NCBI RefSeq assembly: GCF_014696385.1
Contig: NZ_JACJQB010000029.1
Span: forward strand, 1 to 42,720
Length of the DNA: 42,720 nucleotides
Source of the DNA: Pseudanabaena mucicola FACHB-723
GTDB lineage: Bacteria > Cyanobacteriota > Cyanobacteriia > Pseudanabaenales > Pseudanabaenaceae
Direction: 5' to 3'
In this document: positions 9,013 to 17,916 of the stretch, piece by piece
Position numbering within the stretch: position 1 is the first letter of the stretch
How the letters are laid out: each line of letters starts with the position of its first letter
Position numbers and translations under genes: made by a program
The notes under the pieces: model-generated
Told to the model about the DNA's origin: nothing
The model's database searches: none
What the model saw: only the letters and a program-made list of their open reading frames with translations

Positions 9013-10497
9013 GTGCATCCTAACTTGGTTGCAGTGAGAAAAAATATGGAGTACGCGGAAATCAAACGAGAACTGGAAACTTCTCCCACTCTCAGACTAT
9101 TACGTAAAGGCAATGCTGCCTTAATCTTAAGCTTTTTACATAGGCAGTTTAAGCAAGTTCAACGGGTTTCTCTTTCGCAAATAGACTTGGAATCAAGGCT
9201 AAGCGACTATTTAGAATATCTGCAAGATCTAGAGCCAAATACCTATCTACAAAAGCCAAAAGATTATCTCAATGAATGGTGTGATGATCGACTTTTGCGA
9301 AAAACCTTTGATAGTAATAGCGATGAGCCAGTATTTACGCTTACTCCTGAAACTGAAAAGGCGATCGCTTGGTTAGAGGATCTGCAACAAAAAGATGAGT
9401 TTGTGGGGACTGAATCTCGCTTTCTGCAAATTTTTGCGCTGCTAAAGGAGACTCAAGAACGTAGTACAACGGATATTGAGGTAAGAATTACTCAGTTAGA
9501 AAATGAACGCGATCGCCTTCAGCAAGAGATTGATCAAATTCGAGAAACTGGTACGGTTGAACGCTATACCCAGACTCAATTGCAAGAAAGATTTCTGTTT
9601 GCCAACCAAGTAGCACGACAACTAATTGCTGATTTTAAAGATGTTGAGCAAAATTTTCGGAAGTTGGCTCGAACGGTTCAAGAAGCGCAACTTCAGCAGG
9701 ATACTCGCAAAGGGGCGGTGATCAGTCGAGTTTTAGATGCCGATCAAGAGTTAAAAGACTCACCGCAAGGGCGTAGTTTTTATGCTTTTTGGAACTTCCT
9801 GATGTCAACAGATAAGCGTCAGGAACTAAAATCTATGATTCAAAATGTTTATCAACTAGATGAATTAAAACCATTAACCCAAGAGAATCTGCTACTTTTT
9901 CGCATTGAAAGAAGCTTACTAGATGCTGGTGAATATGTTGTGCAGTCTAACCACCGATTGACCGAAAAATTGCGTCAAATGCTGGATGAGCGCAACATGA
10001 GAGAAAATCGGCGAGTTGCGGAGTTGATCAACGATGTCCAACGTCTTGCTTTACAGGTGATTAAGCATGAACCAAGACAGATAGATTTTTGGGTTCTAGA
10101 AGGCGAACCGATGACACATCTTGTAATGACTCGTCCTTTACATTCACTGGAAGAATCAGAAATACCGACGTTTTCACTGGATTTAACAAACTTAGAAGAT
10201 ATTGCACTAGATGAGGAAATCACCGAACTTTGTCAACAGTTTTATTTAGATGAAGATATATTGGCTCAACGAATTGCTCAAACCCTAGAACATTCATCAA
10301 CTATCTCTTTAACTGACTTAATTCAACTCTACCCAGTTACGCAAGGATTACCTGAGATTGTGGCTTATGTGGCGATCGCCGCGCAATCCGAACAGCACTC
10401 GATAAATCTTAGTACCATTGAATTACTCACAATTGATAGCTTAGAAGATGAAAAGCCAATTTCTCTGACCGTGCCACAGATTATTTTCCGACGATAA
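9013..10497 (+). CDS. jetA: Wadjet subunit JetA (DUF3375, MukF-like kleisin)
   Basis: 494 aa. JetA is the kleisin of the Wadjet SMC complex that recognises and restrains small circular DNA. The N-terminal part (LETSPTLRLLRKGNAALILSF) begins the DUF3375 winged-helix region. A coiled coil follows at about 155-185 (ITQLENERDRLQQEIDQI), and the C-terminal part has the conserved FWVLEGEP region. Length matches JetA (about 480-500 aa). The start is the GTG at 9013 because GGGAGA lies 8 nt upstream. An ATG at 9046 is the alternative. First gene of the jetABCD operon, with jetB 13 nt downstream. Its internal GCGATCGC sites suggest long residence in a cyanobacterial genome. Confidence 0.92.
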   Translation: MHPNLVAVRKNMEYAEIKRELETSPTLRLLRKGNAALILSFLHRQFKQVQRVSLSQIDLESRLSDYLEYLQDLEPNTYLQKPKDYLNEWCDDRLLRKTFDSNSDEPVFTLTPETEKAIAWLEDLQQKDEFVGTESRFLQIFALLKETQERSTTDIEVRITQLENERDRLQQEIDQIRETGTVERYTQTQLQERFLFANQVARQLIADFKDVEQNFRKLARTVQEAQLQQDTRKGAVISRVLDADQELKDSPQGRSFYAFWNFLMSTDKRQELKSMIQNVYQLDELKPLTQENLLLFRIERSLLDAGEYVVQSNHRLTEKLRQMLDERNMRENRRVAELINDVQRLALQVIKHEPRQIDFWVLEGEPMTHLVMTRPLHSLEESEIPTFSLDLTNLEDIALDEEITELCQQFYLDEDILAQRIAQTLEHSSTISLTDLIQLYPVTQGLPEIVAYVAIAAQSEQHSINLSTIELLTIDSLEDEKPISLTVPQIIFRR

Positions 10498-10510
10498 TTT
10501 CTCTAAATCT

Positions 10511-11077
10511 ATGCAGCCTACAGCACCTTTAGCCTATGCCCCTGTTGTGATCAAACTCCTCCAAGGAGTGATCTACAGTGATGACCCACATTGGGAGCGT
10601 TTACAAAGTTACCTGACTCCCATTAAGGAATATTTTAGTAAGATTGGCTTGCAAGTCCAAAACTATGACACGGAAGGATTTGCGTATTTAGAGCAGCCAG
10701 ATCCTGATCCCGAAGATCATAGTGAACCGTTACCTCGACTGACAGTTCGTCGTCCATTGAGCTTTAAAGTTACAGTTTTCTGCGTGTTATTGCGAGAGCA
10801 ATTACGATTATTTGATGCCAGTGACGCAACTGGGCGACTTATAGTGAGTATTGAAAAATTGCGAGATCTGCTACAGCCATTTCTACCAGAGAGAAATAAT
10901 GAGGACAAATTTCGACAGGAAGTGAAGAACCTCACCAACCAGATGCTAGAACTTGGCTTTCTGAAGCGCTTATCTGGTCAGGATGAAAATTATGAAATCC
11001 GTCCTATCATTAAAGCCAAAATTGATGCGGAAATGCTTGAACTCTTAAAGAAAAAATTAGAAAACTATGCAAACTAG
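10511..11077 (+). CDS. jetB: Wadjet subunit JetB (DUF4194, MukE-like)
   Basis: 188 aa, small and acidic, rich in winged-helix-like segments: LLQGVIYSDDPHWERLQSYL, then FKVTVFCVLLREQLRLFD, then FRQEVKNLTNQMLELGFLKR. This matches the DUF4194 family, the KITE subunit that binds the kleisin JetA in Wadjet. Identity rests strongly on position: it starts 13 nt after jetA and its last 11 nt overlap the start of jetC, implying translational coupling. Length is typical (about 190-220 aa). Confidence 0.9.
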   Translation: MQPTAPLAYAPVVIKLLQGVIYSDDPHWERLQSYLTPIKEYFSKIGLQVQNYDTEGFAYLEQPDPDPEDHSEPLPRLTVRRPLSFKVTVFCVLLREQLRLFDASDATGRLIVSIEKLRDLLQPFLPERNNEDKFRQEVKNLTNQMLELGFLKRLSGQDENYEIRPIIKAKIDAEMLELLKKKLENYAN

Positions 11078-14000
11078 CTTAATTGAACAATTTGACAATA
11101 CTTCGATTCCGACCGCAGGATTTCGCTTGCAAAGATTTGAAGTTTTGAATTGGGGGACATTTGACCAACGCCCTTGGGTAATCGATTTGAAAGGGGAAAT
11201 TGGATTACTAACTGGTGCTAATGGTTCAGGAAAATCGACTTTAGTCGATGGGTTGTTAACGTTGTTAGTTCCCAATCGAAAGCGCAACTATAATCAAGCT
11301 TCTAGCTCAACAGGCAAGAAAGAACGGGAAGAGAAAAGCTATGTGCAGGGAGCCTATGGTCGTACTCGTTCTGAAGATTCTTATGGATCAAAGCCTAAAA
11401 TATTACGCGATAAAGGCACAATCTCAGTTTTGTTGGCATACTTTAGCGATCGCGCAAGCAAGCAAGATGTAACCTTGGCAGAAGTTTTATGGATGGAAAA
11501 TACTTCAGTACGCAAATTTTTTGTGATTGCCGATGCAGAATTAGCGATCGCCACGCATTTCTCGCAATCCAAAAATATTGCTGACCTAAAGAAATATTTA
11601 AAGGCAAACAATATTGAGATATTTGATGAATTTAGTAAATACAGTCAACAATTTCGCAAACGCTTTGGGTTTCAATCGGAAAAAGCCTTAGATTTATTTA
11701 ATCAAACTGTCAGTATCAAGGAGATTGGTGGCTTAAATGATTTTGTGCGTAACCATATGCTCGAAAAAACTGATGTGCAAACTAAAATCCGTGAGTTGCA
11801 AGAAAGCTATGAAAATCTGACAGTTTCTCATACTGCAATTCAAAAAGCTCGAAAACAACTGGATGCTCTACAACCCATCACAGACGAAGCAGAAAAATAC
11901 ACAAAATTTAAAAATGAGGTTGCCAACTTACAGAAACTCCTATCTATTGCACCAGCATTTTTTGCTGCCAAGAAATTTAATCTATTAACACAAGAGCTAC
12001 AGGCGATCGCCCAAAAATTGACGCAATTACAAGCCCAACGCAATCAAAGCGACCTTCGTTTAGCAAATTTACGTCAAGACGAGAAAACCCTAGATTTTAC
12101 GATCAAACAAGATACGGTGGGGCAGCGTTTGCAAGAATTGACGAGAGAAATTGAGCTAAGTCAGCAAGAGGTAAATAGAAGAAAGAAAAAATCTGAAGAA
12201 TACAATCGACTTACTCAAAAGTTAAACTTCCCTGAGTACAGCGATTTTGATACCTTCCATTCTTCTAGAACTCAAGGAGAGGCTCTTAAACAAGAAATTG
12301 ATGCAGTTTTACAAACCTTAGAAGCACAACGAGATGAACAAAAGCTGTTACAGGCTGATCTGCAAAAGCACAAAAATGAACTAGAGAAAGAGCTACAATC
12401 TTTACGCAGTCGCAAGAGCCAAATTCCTACTAATAGTCTGGATATCCGCGATCGCCTTGCCCATGCCTTAAACCTAGACAGTGATAATCTTCCCTTTATT
12501 GGTGAATTATTACAAGTTAGACCAGAAGCGCAAGAATGGGAAGGTGCGATCGAGAGACTACTACGCAACTTTGGTTTATGTGTATTGGTTGATGATGCCA
12601 ATTACCAAAAAGTTAATACCTACGTCAATCGCACCAATTTACGGGGACGGCTGATTTATTACCGTGTTACTTCCATTGTTGCTAATCCCATGCAAAGAGC
12701 TTTCGATCCACAGCAGATTCCCCATAAATTAGAAATTAAGCAGGAGAATAAGATATTTGCTCAATGGTTGCGAGATCAGCTAGGCAAGCAGTTTAACTAT
12801 GTTTGCTGTGATACGGAAGAACAGTTTCAGCATGAGACTCGTGCGATTACTCAGAATGGGTTAATTAAACATGGCGGGGAAAAACACGAGAAAAATGATC
12901 GTTTTGCTATAGGTGATCGCGGTCAATATATTTTAGGTTGGAGTAATATCAGTAAAATCAACGCTCTAGAAGCTGAATTACAGCAAATCAATCAAAAAAT
13001 TGCTCAAATTAACAAACAAGTCCAGTTGCTAGAGACTCAGCGCAAGCAAAAGCAAGAACAAGTATCTCGATTACAAGATTTTATGAGGTTTGTTGATTTC
13101 GCTGAAGTTGACTGGCGATCGGTCGAGGCTGAACGACTTAATCTCCAGAAACAAAAACAGGAGTTAGAGGCAAGCTCTGATCAACTTAAACGGCTAGAAG
13201 CTCAACTTAAAACTACTCAAAAGGAAATCCTTCAAGTAGAACAGGAAAAAGAGCAATTAATTCGAGAAATTCAGACGTTAGAAAATAGGCAAGATGTCTA
13301 TAAAAAAGATCAATCTCAGTGTGAAATGAAATCACAGTCAGTTTTATCTTCAGAACTTGAAGCATTTGAGAAGTATCTGGCAAAAAGACTTAGAGAATAT
13401 TCGATGATACTCGAAACAATCTCTAAAGATGAAAACAGCTTAAAAGATGAGTTTCAGCAAAAACTACGTCAACAGGAGCAACGAGTAAGTGAATCCAGCA
13501 ATAGAATTGAAAAGTCGATGGCTAATTTTGTCAAAGATTTTCCCGAGACAACTTCAGAAATGGGAGCAACTCTCGATTTTTTGGGCGAATATCAGAAGCT
13601 CAAAGCTCAAATTGAACAAGATGACTTGCCACAACATGAACAACGCTTTAAGCAATTAATGAATGAGAAAGTCATTATTTCTATTTCCATGTTTAAAAGC
13701 GCTCTAGAGAAACAGGAAGAAGAAATTGAACAGGCTATCGATGAACTGAATAAATCGCTGCAAACAATTAATTACACAGACTCTACCTATATTAAGCTGT
13801 GCTGTGATACAAGTCGTAGCCGTGAGATTCGAGACTTTAAAGAAGACTTAAAAATTTGCTTAGGTAATGTTGCCCGTCAAACTGCTGAAGATAATGAAGA
13901 ACGTTTTCAGAATATTCAAACGCGACTAATTGAACGGTTCAAGGCTGAAGATCGATGGACGAGTTTAGTTACAGATGTCCGTAACTGGCTAGAATTTTCG

Positions 14001-14420
14001 GTAAGCGAACGTTACATCTCAGACAACGCCGAAAAAGAACATCATACTGACTCTTCAGGGAAATCTGGTGGACAGAAAGTCAAGCTTGCTTATACTATTT
14101 TGGCATCAGCGATCGCCTATCAATTTGGACTCAATCAAAGTACAGGCAAGTCAAGATCTTTTAGGTTTGTGGTTATTGATGAAGCCTTTAGCAAATCAGA
14201 CGATAGTAACGCTCGATATGCAATGCAACTATTTAAAAATCTAGATCTCCAACTTTTAGTAGTTACACCAAAAGATAAAATAAACGTGATTGAGTCTTAT
14301 ATTTCCACAATTCATTTTGTAGATAATAAGTCTGAAGGGAATTATTCGCGCATATTACCAATCACCATCGAAGAATACCAAGAAAAACGTCAACTTGCAC
14401 TAACTTCCAAGCATGATTAA
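11067..14420 (+). CDS. jetC: Wadjet SMC ATPase JetC (MukB-like)
   Basis: 1117 aa SMC-like ATPase, the motor of the Wadjet complex, which extrudes DNA loops and detects small circular plasmids. Walker A GANGSGKST lies at residues 50-58. Two long heptad-rich coiled-coil arms (about 250-470 and 640-900) flank a hinge-like globular region around 480-600. The C-terminal head has the ABC signature SGKSGGQKVKL (about 996) and Walker B FVVIDEAFSKSD (about 1035). It overlaps jetB by 11 nt and jetD by 8 nt, so the three are translated as a unit. All ATPase motifs look intact, so the system is probably functional. Confidence 0.95.
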   Translation: MQTSLIEQFDNTSIPTAGFRLQRFEVLNWGTFDQRPWVIDLKGEIGLLTGANGSGKSTLVDGLLTLLVPNRKRNYNQASSSTGKKEREEKSYVQGAYGRTRSEDSYGSKPKILRDKGTISVLLAYFSDRASKQDVTLAEVLWMENTSVRKFFVIADAELAIATHFSQSKNIADLKKYLKANNIEIFDEFSKYSQQFRKRFGFQSEKALDLFNQTVSIKEIGGLNDFVRNHMLEKTDVQTKIRELQESYENLTVSHTAIQKARKQLDALQPITDEAEKYTKFKNEVANLQKLLSIAPAFFAAKKFNLLTQELQAIAQKLTQLQAQRNQSDLRLANLRQDEKTLDFTIKQDTVGQRLQELTREIELSQQEVNRRKKKSEEYNRLTQKLNFPEYSDFDTFHSSRTQGEALKQEIDAVLQTLEAQRDEQKLLQADLQKHKNELEKELQSLRSRKSQIPTNSLDIRDRLAHALNLDSDNLPFIGELLQVRPEAQEWEGAIERLLRNFGLCVLVDDANYQKVNTYVNRTNLRGRLIYYRVTSIVANPMQRAFDPQQIPHKLEIKQENKIFAQWLRDQLGKQFNYVCCDTEEQFQHETRAITQNGLIKHGGEKHEKNDRFAIGDRGQYILGWSNISKINALEAELQQINQKIAQINKQVQLLETQRKQKQEQVSRLQDFMRFVDFAEVDWRSVEAERLNLQKQKQELEASSDQLKRLEAQLKTTQKEILQVEQEKEQLIREIQTLENRQDVYKKDQSQCEMKSQSVLSSELEAFEKYLAKRLREYSMILETISKDENSLKDEFQQKLRQQEQRVSESSNRIEKSMANFVKDFPETTSEMGATLDFLGEYQKLKAQIEQDDLPQHEQRFKQLMNEKVIISISMFKSALEKQEEEIEQAIDELNKSLQTINYTDSTYIKLCCDTSRSREIRDFKEDLKICLGNVARQTAEDNEERFQNIQTRLIERFKAEDRWTSLVTDVRNWLEFSVSERYISDNAEKEHHTDSSGKSGGQKVKLAYTILASAIAYQFGLNQSTGKSRSFRFVVIDEAFSKSDDSNARYAMQLFKNLDLQLLVVTPKDKINVIESYISTIHFVDNKSEGNYSRILPITIEEYQEKRQLALTSKHD

Positions 14421-15582
14421 TCCTACTGAAATTAAAGATAAAGCCCATAAGTCCTACTCATCTTTTTTAGTTTCTCTAGTTACAGGAGAAAAATTTTTTC
14501 CCATAGACTTTTCTGTAGGTAAGCGACCAAAGGATTTTCTGGAATTACGAAAATCAGTTAATGAATTAATAGATAAATCAAAACAATCCTTGAGATATGG
14601 CTATACCATTGAACTAGAAACTACAAAAACTCAGCAATATGGAGAGCAATCATTACCTAAAAGAGTTTTTGTCGAAACAGAGCAAGACTACTTAAAGCTT
14701 ATCAACAAGCAAAAAGAAGTTACAAAGTTTAAGCAAGACATAGCATTAATTCGAGCAAGAGTACCTGAATTAGAGCAATGGCTTCGTCGTAATCCTCTAA
14801 AAATAGTCGAGCATAGCGATCGCTGGAACGAATTACTCAAGGTTTGTGAATACTTTCAAAATAACCCAAAGCCCAATCTCTATATTCGAGAACTTCCTAT
14901 TCAAGTTCACACAAAATTTATTGAGCAAAATAAAGGGATAACTGGTAACCTTCTGGAAGCAATTCTACCAATTGATCAGCTTGTATCAGTAGAAAATGGA
15001 AATGAGCATAAATTTGAGAAGAGGTTCTCTTTAAAGTACAAAGAACCTCAAATTAGAATTAGACTCTTAGATCCCATTTTAAAGGAAAAATATAAATTTC
15101 CATCCTCCGATATTAGTATTCCCCTCTCGGAATTCAGTCAAATTAATCTAATAAATCATCCTTGCTTTATTACCGAAAACTCAATGAATTTTCTGACTCT
15201 ACCTTATTTAAAAAATAGCTTTGCAATTTGGGGTGGTGGATACGCAGTTCAAAATCTAAAATCTGTTGTTTGGCTGTCAAACTGCCCTATTTTTTATTGG
15301 GGTGATTTAGACGATCATGGTTTTAGAATACTCTCTCAACTGCGTTCTTACTTCCCGCAAACAATTTCCACCATGATGGATACAAAAACATTTGAAGCCT
15401 TCCAAGAATTTGCTGTTTCGATACTAGTCACTAGTCTTGATAATTTGCCTCATCTAACCCCTGAAGAAAAAGCTACATATAATCATCTGGCAATGTACCA
15501 AAAACGTCTAGAACAAGAGCGTATTACTCAAACTTACGCCAATCAGATACTAGAGAATTGCCTTCAACATATTGCGAGATAA
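14413..15582 (+). CDS. jetD: Wadjet nuclease JetD (DUF3322/DUF2220, Toprim)
   Basis: 389 aa. JetD is the topoisomerase VI-like nuclease that cleaves plasmid DNA once the JetABC motor has trapped it. The N-terminal DUF3322 arm includes [18 protein letters not shown]. The C-terminal DUF2220 Toprim core includes [20 protein letters not shown] (about 286-305), whose DLDDHG holds the acidic residues expected to bind metal. Length matches JetD (about 380-400 aa). It begins inside the 3' end of jetC (ATG at 14413, jetC stop at 14418-14420). The Toprim acids are present, so no inactivation is evident. Confidence 0.92.
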   Translation: MINPTEIKDKAHKSYSSFLVSLVTGEKFFPIDFSVGKRPKDFLELRKSVNELIDKSKQSLRYGYTIELETTKTQQYGEQSLPKRVFVETEQDYLKLINKQKEVTKFKQDIALIRARVPELEQWLRRNPLKIVEHSDRWNELLKVCEYFQNNPKPNLYIRELPIQVHTKFIEQNKGITGNLLEAILPIDQLVSVENGNEHKFEKRFSLKYKEPQIRIRLLDPILKEKYKFPSSDISIPLSEFSQINLINHPCFITENSMNFLTLPYLKNSFAIWGGGYAVQNLKSVVWLSNCPIFYWGDLDDHGFRILSQLRSYFPQTISTMMDTKTFEAFQEFAVSILVTSLDNLPHLTPEEKATYNHLAMYQKRLEQERITQTYANQILENCLQHIAR

Positions 15583-15653
15583 TTGACCATCATAATTTAC
15601 AGTTGTATATAGCGCCAAGCGCCGCACTATACACAAAGTTTTTGAGATATGTC

Positions 15654-16106
15654 ATGCTCTGCCCGTTTTGTCAGCATACCGATAGCCGTGTTTTAGAATC
15701 TCGTTCGGCAGAGGCAGGCTGTAGTATCCGACGCAGACGAGAATGTCTCAATTGTCAGCGTCGATTTACCACCTACGAACGCATCGAATTTGTGCCGATT
15801 ACGGTTTTAAAGCGCGATGGGGCTAGTGAATCCTTTGATCGCTCTAAACTATTACGCGGCATGATTCGCGCTTGCGAAAAAACTGGCGTATCCCAAGCCG
15901 CATTAGAATCCATCATTGACGAAATCGAAGCACAACTACAGGTACGCGATCGCCATCAAGTTAGCAGTGTCGAAATCGGGGAAATGGTGCTGCAATATTT
16001 GCAAAATGTTAGTGAAGTTGCCTATGTCAGATTCGCTTCCGTTTATCGTCAGTTTAAGGGGGTAAGAGATTTTGCTGAAGCTTTAAACCACTTTGCCGCA
16101 AATTAA
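15654..16106 (+). CDS. nrdR: Transcriptional repressor NrdR
   Basis: 150 aa. It opens [20 protein letters not shown] and continues with [20 protein letters not shown], the NrdR zinc ribbon (CxxC...CxxC), followed by the ATP-cone domain (about 46-136: [20 protein letters not shown]). NrdR represses ribonucleotide reductase genes when dATP is high. I chose the ATG at 15654 because the family begins at M-x-C-P-x-C. The open frame extends upstream to 15558 but that extension is not NrdR-like. Length matches the family (150-160 aa). It lies 71 nt after jetD and is not obviously part of the defence operon. Confidence 0.95.
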   Translation: MLCPFCQHTDSRVLESRSAEAGCSIRRRRECLNCQRRFTTYERIEFVPITVLKRDGASESFDRSKLLRGMIRACEKTGVSQAALESIIDEIEAQLQVRDRHQVSSVEIGEMVLQYLQNVSEVAYVRFASVYRQFKGVRDFAEALNHFAAN

Positions 16107-16188
16107 GCATGATTTTCGGTTGAAAGCCTAAAACTGTATCAAATTAAGGTGCAAAAAAACAAAAGTGACAAAAATTTGTAAAGAAAAG

Positions 16189-16218
16189 TTGAAATTTCTT
16201 ATTTACCCTAGCTATAAT
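16189..16218 (+). promoter_or_regulatory. Sigma-70 promoter of the DUF3155 gene
   Basis: TTGAAA (16189-16194), an 18-bp spacer and a consensus TATAAT (16213-16218) form the best vegetative promoter I can see in the window. It would give a leader of about 50 nt before the TTG start at 16275, which has a near-perfect ribosome-binding site (TAGGAGGT, 16261-16268). Confidence 0.75.
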
Positions 16219-16274
16219 GACAATGTTTTTGTAATCCCGATCGCATTTCAGGGTCTAAATTAGGAGGTATTGAT

Positions 16275-16583
16275 TTGGCAAGGAGACGTAAGCGGAAAAG
16301 TAGACGTCGCCAAGAAGGGCGCAAAATCCTAGAACATATTCCTCAATTTAGTATCGATAGCGGCGAAGACAAGCCTGTGACGGCTGCACGTAAGTACATT
16401 CACACACATGGCATTCTTCCTCCAGCACTGTTGCTTGTAAGACGTAACGAGCATACAACAGATCGATACTTCTGGGCAGAAAAGGGACTGTTCGGAGCAC
16501 AGTATGTTGAAGAAAATCACTTCTTGTTCCCCAGTTTGAAACCACCCGAAGAAAGAGAAGTTGCACTTGCAGGCTGTAGATAA
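16275..16583 (+). CDS. DUF3155 cyanobacterial protein
   Basis: 102 aa beginning MARRRKRKSRRRQEGRKILE, an Arg/Lys-rich head, then SGEDKPVTAARKYIHTHGIL and DRYFWAEKGLFGAQYVEENH. These features are the DUF3155 family, which is restricted to cyanobacteria and has no known function. The start is a TTG at 16275, chosen because AGGAGGT ends 6 nt before it and the conserved MARRR sequence begins there. A consensus promoter (16189-16218) and the strong ribosome-binding site suggest high expression. The basic head could bind nucleic acid, but that is inference. Confidence 0.85.
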   Translation: MARRRKRKSRRRQEGRKILEHIPQFSIDSGEDKPVTAARKYIHTHGILPPALLLVRRNEHTTDRYFWAEKGLFGAQYVEENHFLFPSLKPPEEREVALAGCR

Positions 16584-16824
16584 GTTTTTATTGACTTTCT
16601 AAAACCACTGAGAGCTTGATCTTTTTGCTTTTTATATTTTTATGATTTTTTAGCAGTTTACATGTGATTACAAATATTTCCTTATACCCAAAGCAGTATT
16701 TAATCTGAGATTGAGAATAAGAAATATTTGTGGTCATGTAAGCTGCCTACGATGCTCATAGGGTCTAAATATGGGGATTTACTGAGACATCAATATAATA
16801 ATATTGCTGGAAGCAGCTAATAAC
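16584..16824. other. AT-rich intergenic with a large imperfect hairpin
   Basis: No gene was recognised. The main structure is the inverted repeat at 16653-16746, listed separately. The region ends in the hairpin terminator at 16825-16855. Confidence 0.4.
16653..16746. repeat. Imperfect inverted repeat, ~33-nt arms (MITE-like or structured RNA)
   Basis: The left arm (16653-16685, beginning GCAGTTTACATG and containing ACAAATATTTC) pairs with the right arm (16715-16746, containing GAAATATTTGT and ending CATGTAAGCTGC). There are only a few mismatches or bulges, and the spacer is about 29 nt. It lies in the 3' region after the DUF3155 gene. It is not a simple terminator because no T-run follows. 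It could be a degenerate non-autonomous element or a stable RNA fold. Confidence 0.5.
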
Positions 16825-16855
16825 AAAAAGGAGCAAACAATGTTTGCTCCTTTTT
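16825..16855. terminator. Hairpin terminator after the DUF3155 gene
   Basis: AAAAAGGAGCAAACA (16825-16839) pairs perfectly with TGTTTGCTCCTTTTT (16841-16855). The stem has U-runs on either side and can act in both directions, ending the DUF3155 transcript and possibly the leftward transcript from 17155. Confidence 0.8.
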
Positions 16856-16960
16856 ATTTGAAATTCAGTTTATTAAGTCTATTTAAGTTAATGGTTGCTA
16901 AATTTTTAGTACCAAGCATACAAAAAACTCCCAGAAATCAAATACCTAAGCATCAATAGC

Positions 16961-17155
16961 TTAGCTACTTTTTTGTTTCCAGCCTCTAGGCAACTTGAGG
17001 TCATCGGGATCGACATAATGACAGGCATAATCATCTAAGCAAATCAATGCCCAGCCGTTACCATCGATATTAACCAATTTGTAGGAGGCTTCCAAAACAA
17101 AGAATCCTTTATGGTTGCGGGTGTCAGGCTTGACTTTAACGTTTTCTAAGATCAT
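16961..17155 (-). CDS. Small conserved-looking protein of unknown function
   Basis: 64 aa with a balanced composition and no signal peptide or membrane segment. It contains SYKLVNIDGNGWALICLDDY and ends in a basic tail (LKLPRGWKQKSS). AAAAGGAAG lies about 8-9 nt before the ATG on the minus strand, a good ribosome-binding site, which favours a real gene. I do not recognise the family. No operon partner is evident: the next gene upstream on the strand ends at 17400. Confidence 0.6.
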   Translation of the reverse strand: MILENVKVKPDTRNHKGFFVLEASYKLVNIDGNGWALICLDDYACHYVDPDDLKLPRGWKQKSS

Positions 17156-17399
17156 TTTATTAACTTCCTTTTAATTAAAAGAATGTGGAGGTGCAACAAT
17201 TAAAAAATTGTCAGCTTCGTTTATTTATATTTAGGTAGCCTAACACCCTTGTCAGAAATCCTTTGTTAAGTTTTAATGACAAAACGACCGCATATATGAA
17301 GTTGTATGATTTTAGATAAAGTTATTTGTATTAATACATCAAATACGATTAACAAATATTGATTTATATAAAAGTTGCGTTCTTTTATTCGTTTAAAAT

Positions 17400-17822
17400 T
17401 TAGTTTAGTAGCCAGTCCCTAACCTTTTCAAGGGCTTTCCAGTCTGGACGGCGGCGTAGACCTTCTTCAAAATTCTCAACAATCTCTGGCTTAATGTCTT
17501 TGAGAATCATTAGCCAGTTTTGAGCGGCTTCAACTTGTTCGCGCACACCTTTTTGCGATAGCTCTAGCATGGCGATCGCCAGATTAATTCGACCTTGGGG
17601 ATCTTCGGGGGCAATTTTAACTGCTTTTTGGGCTGCCTTGACCGCAAGTTTGGCATTGTTATCGAGTAAATATAACCAAGATAAGCAAATCCAACCACTA
17701 GCAACTTTGGGCTGGCGCTCACATACTTTTTCAAACACAGGAATTAAGGTCGCCGCAGATTCACCTTGTTTGTAGCGTTCTAAACCTTGAGTGAATAAAT
17801 CTTCCGCAATTTCTGTATTCAT
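17400..17822 (-). CDS. TPR-repeat protein
   Basis: 140 aa from MNTEIAEDLFTQGLERYKQG. It has two to three tetratricopeptide-like helical hairpins: AEDLFTQGLERYKQGESAAT, then ASGWICLSWLYLLDNNAKLA with AVKAAQKAVKIAPEDPQGRI, the canonical TPR spacing. TPRs mediate protein-protein contacts, so no enzymatic role is expected. The open frame extends to 17873 but the ATG at 17822 directly precedes the first repeat and is preferred. The gene is divergent from the glycosyltransferase starting at 17917, with under 100 bp between, so their promoters must overlap. Confidence 0.7.
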   Translation of the reverse strand: MNTEIAEDLFTQGLERYKQGESAATLIPVFEKVCERQPKVASGWICLSWLYLLDNNAKLAVKAAQKAVKIAPEDPQGRINLAIAMLELSQKGVREQVEAAQNWLMILKDIKPEIVENFEEGLRRRPDWKALEKVRDWLLN

Positions 17823-17916
17823 CGAGCGAATCAAAACTCCAAAGCCGTATTTTTGCCTTAGTGATATTAGCATATTGGTGCAAAGATATTGCAGTCAACA
17901 TTTAGAATTGGTGATC

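Noticed and set aside
15590-15653. Possible NrdR box or hairpin upstream of nrdR
   Set aside because: ACTATACACAAAG only loosely resembles an NrdR box and the GCGCCAAGCGC hairpin is short. Evidence is too weak to call.
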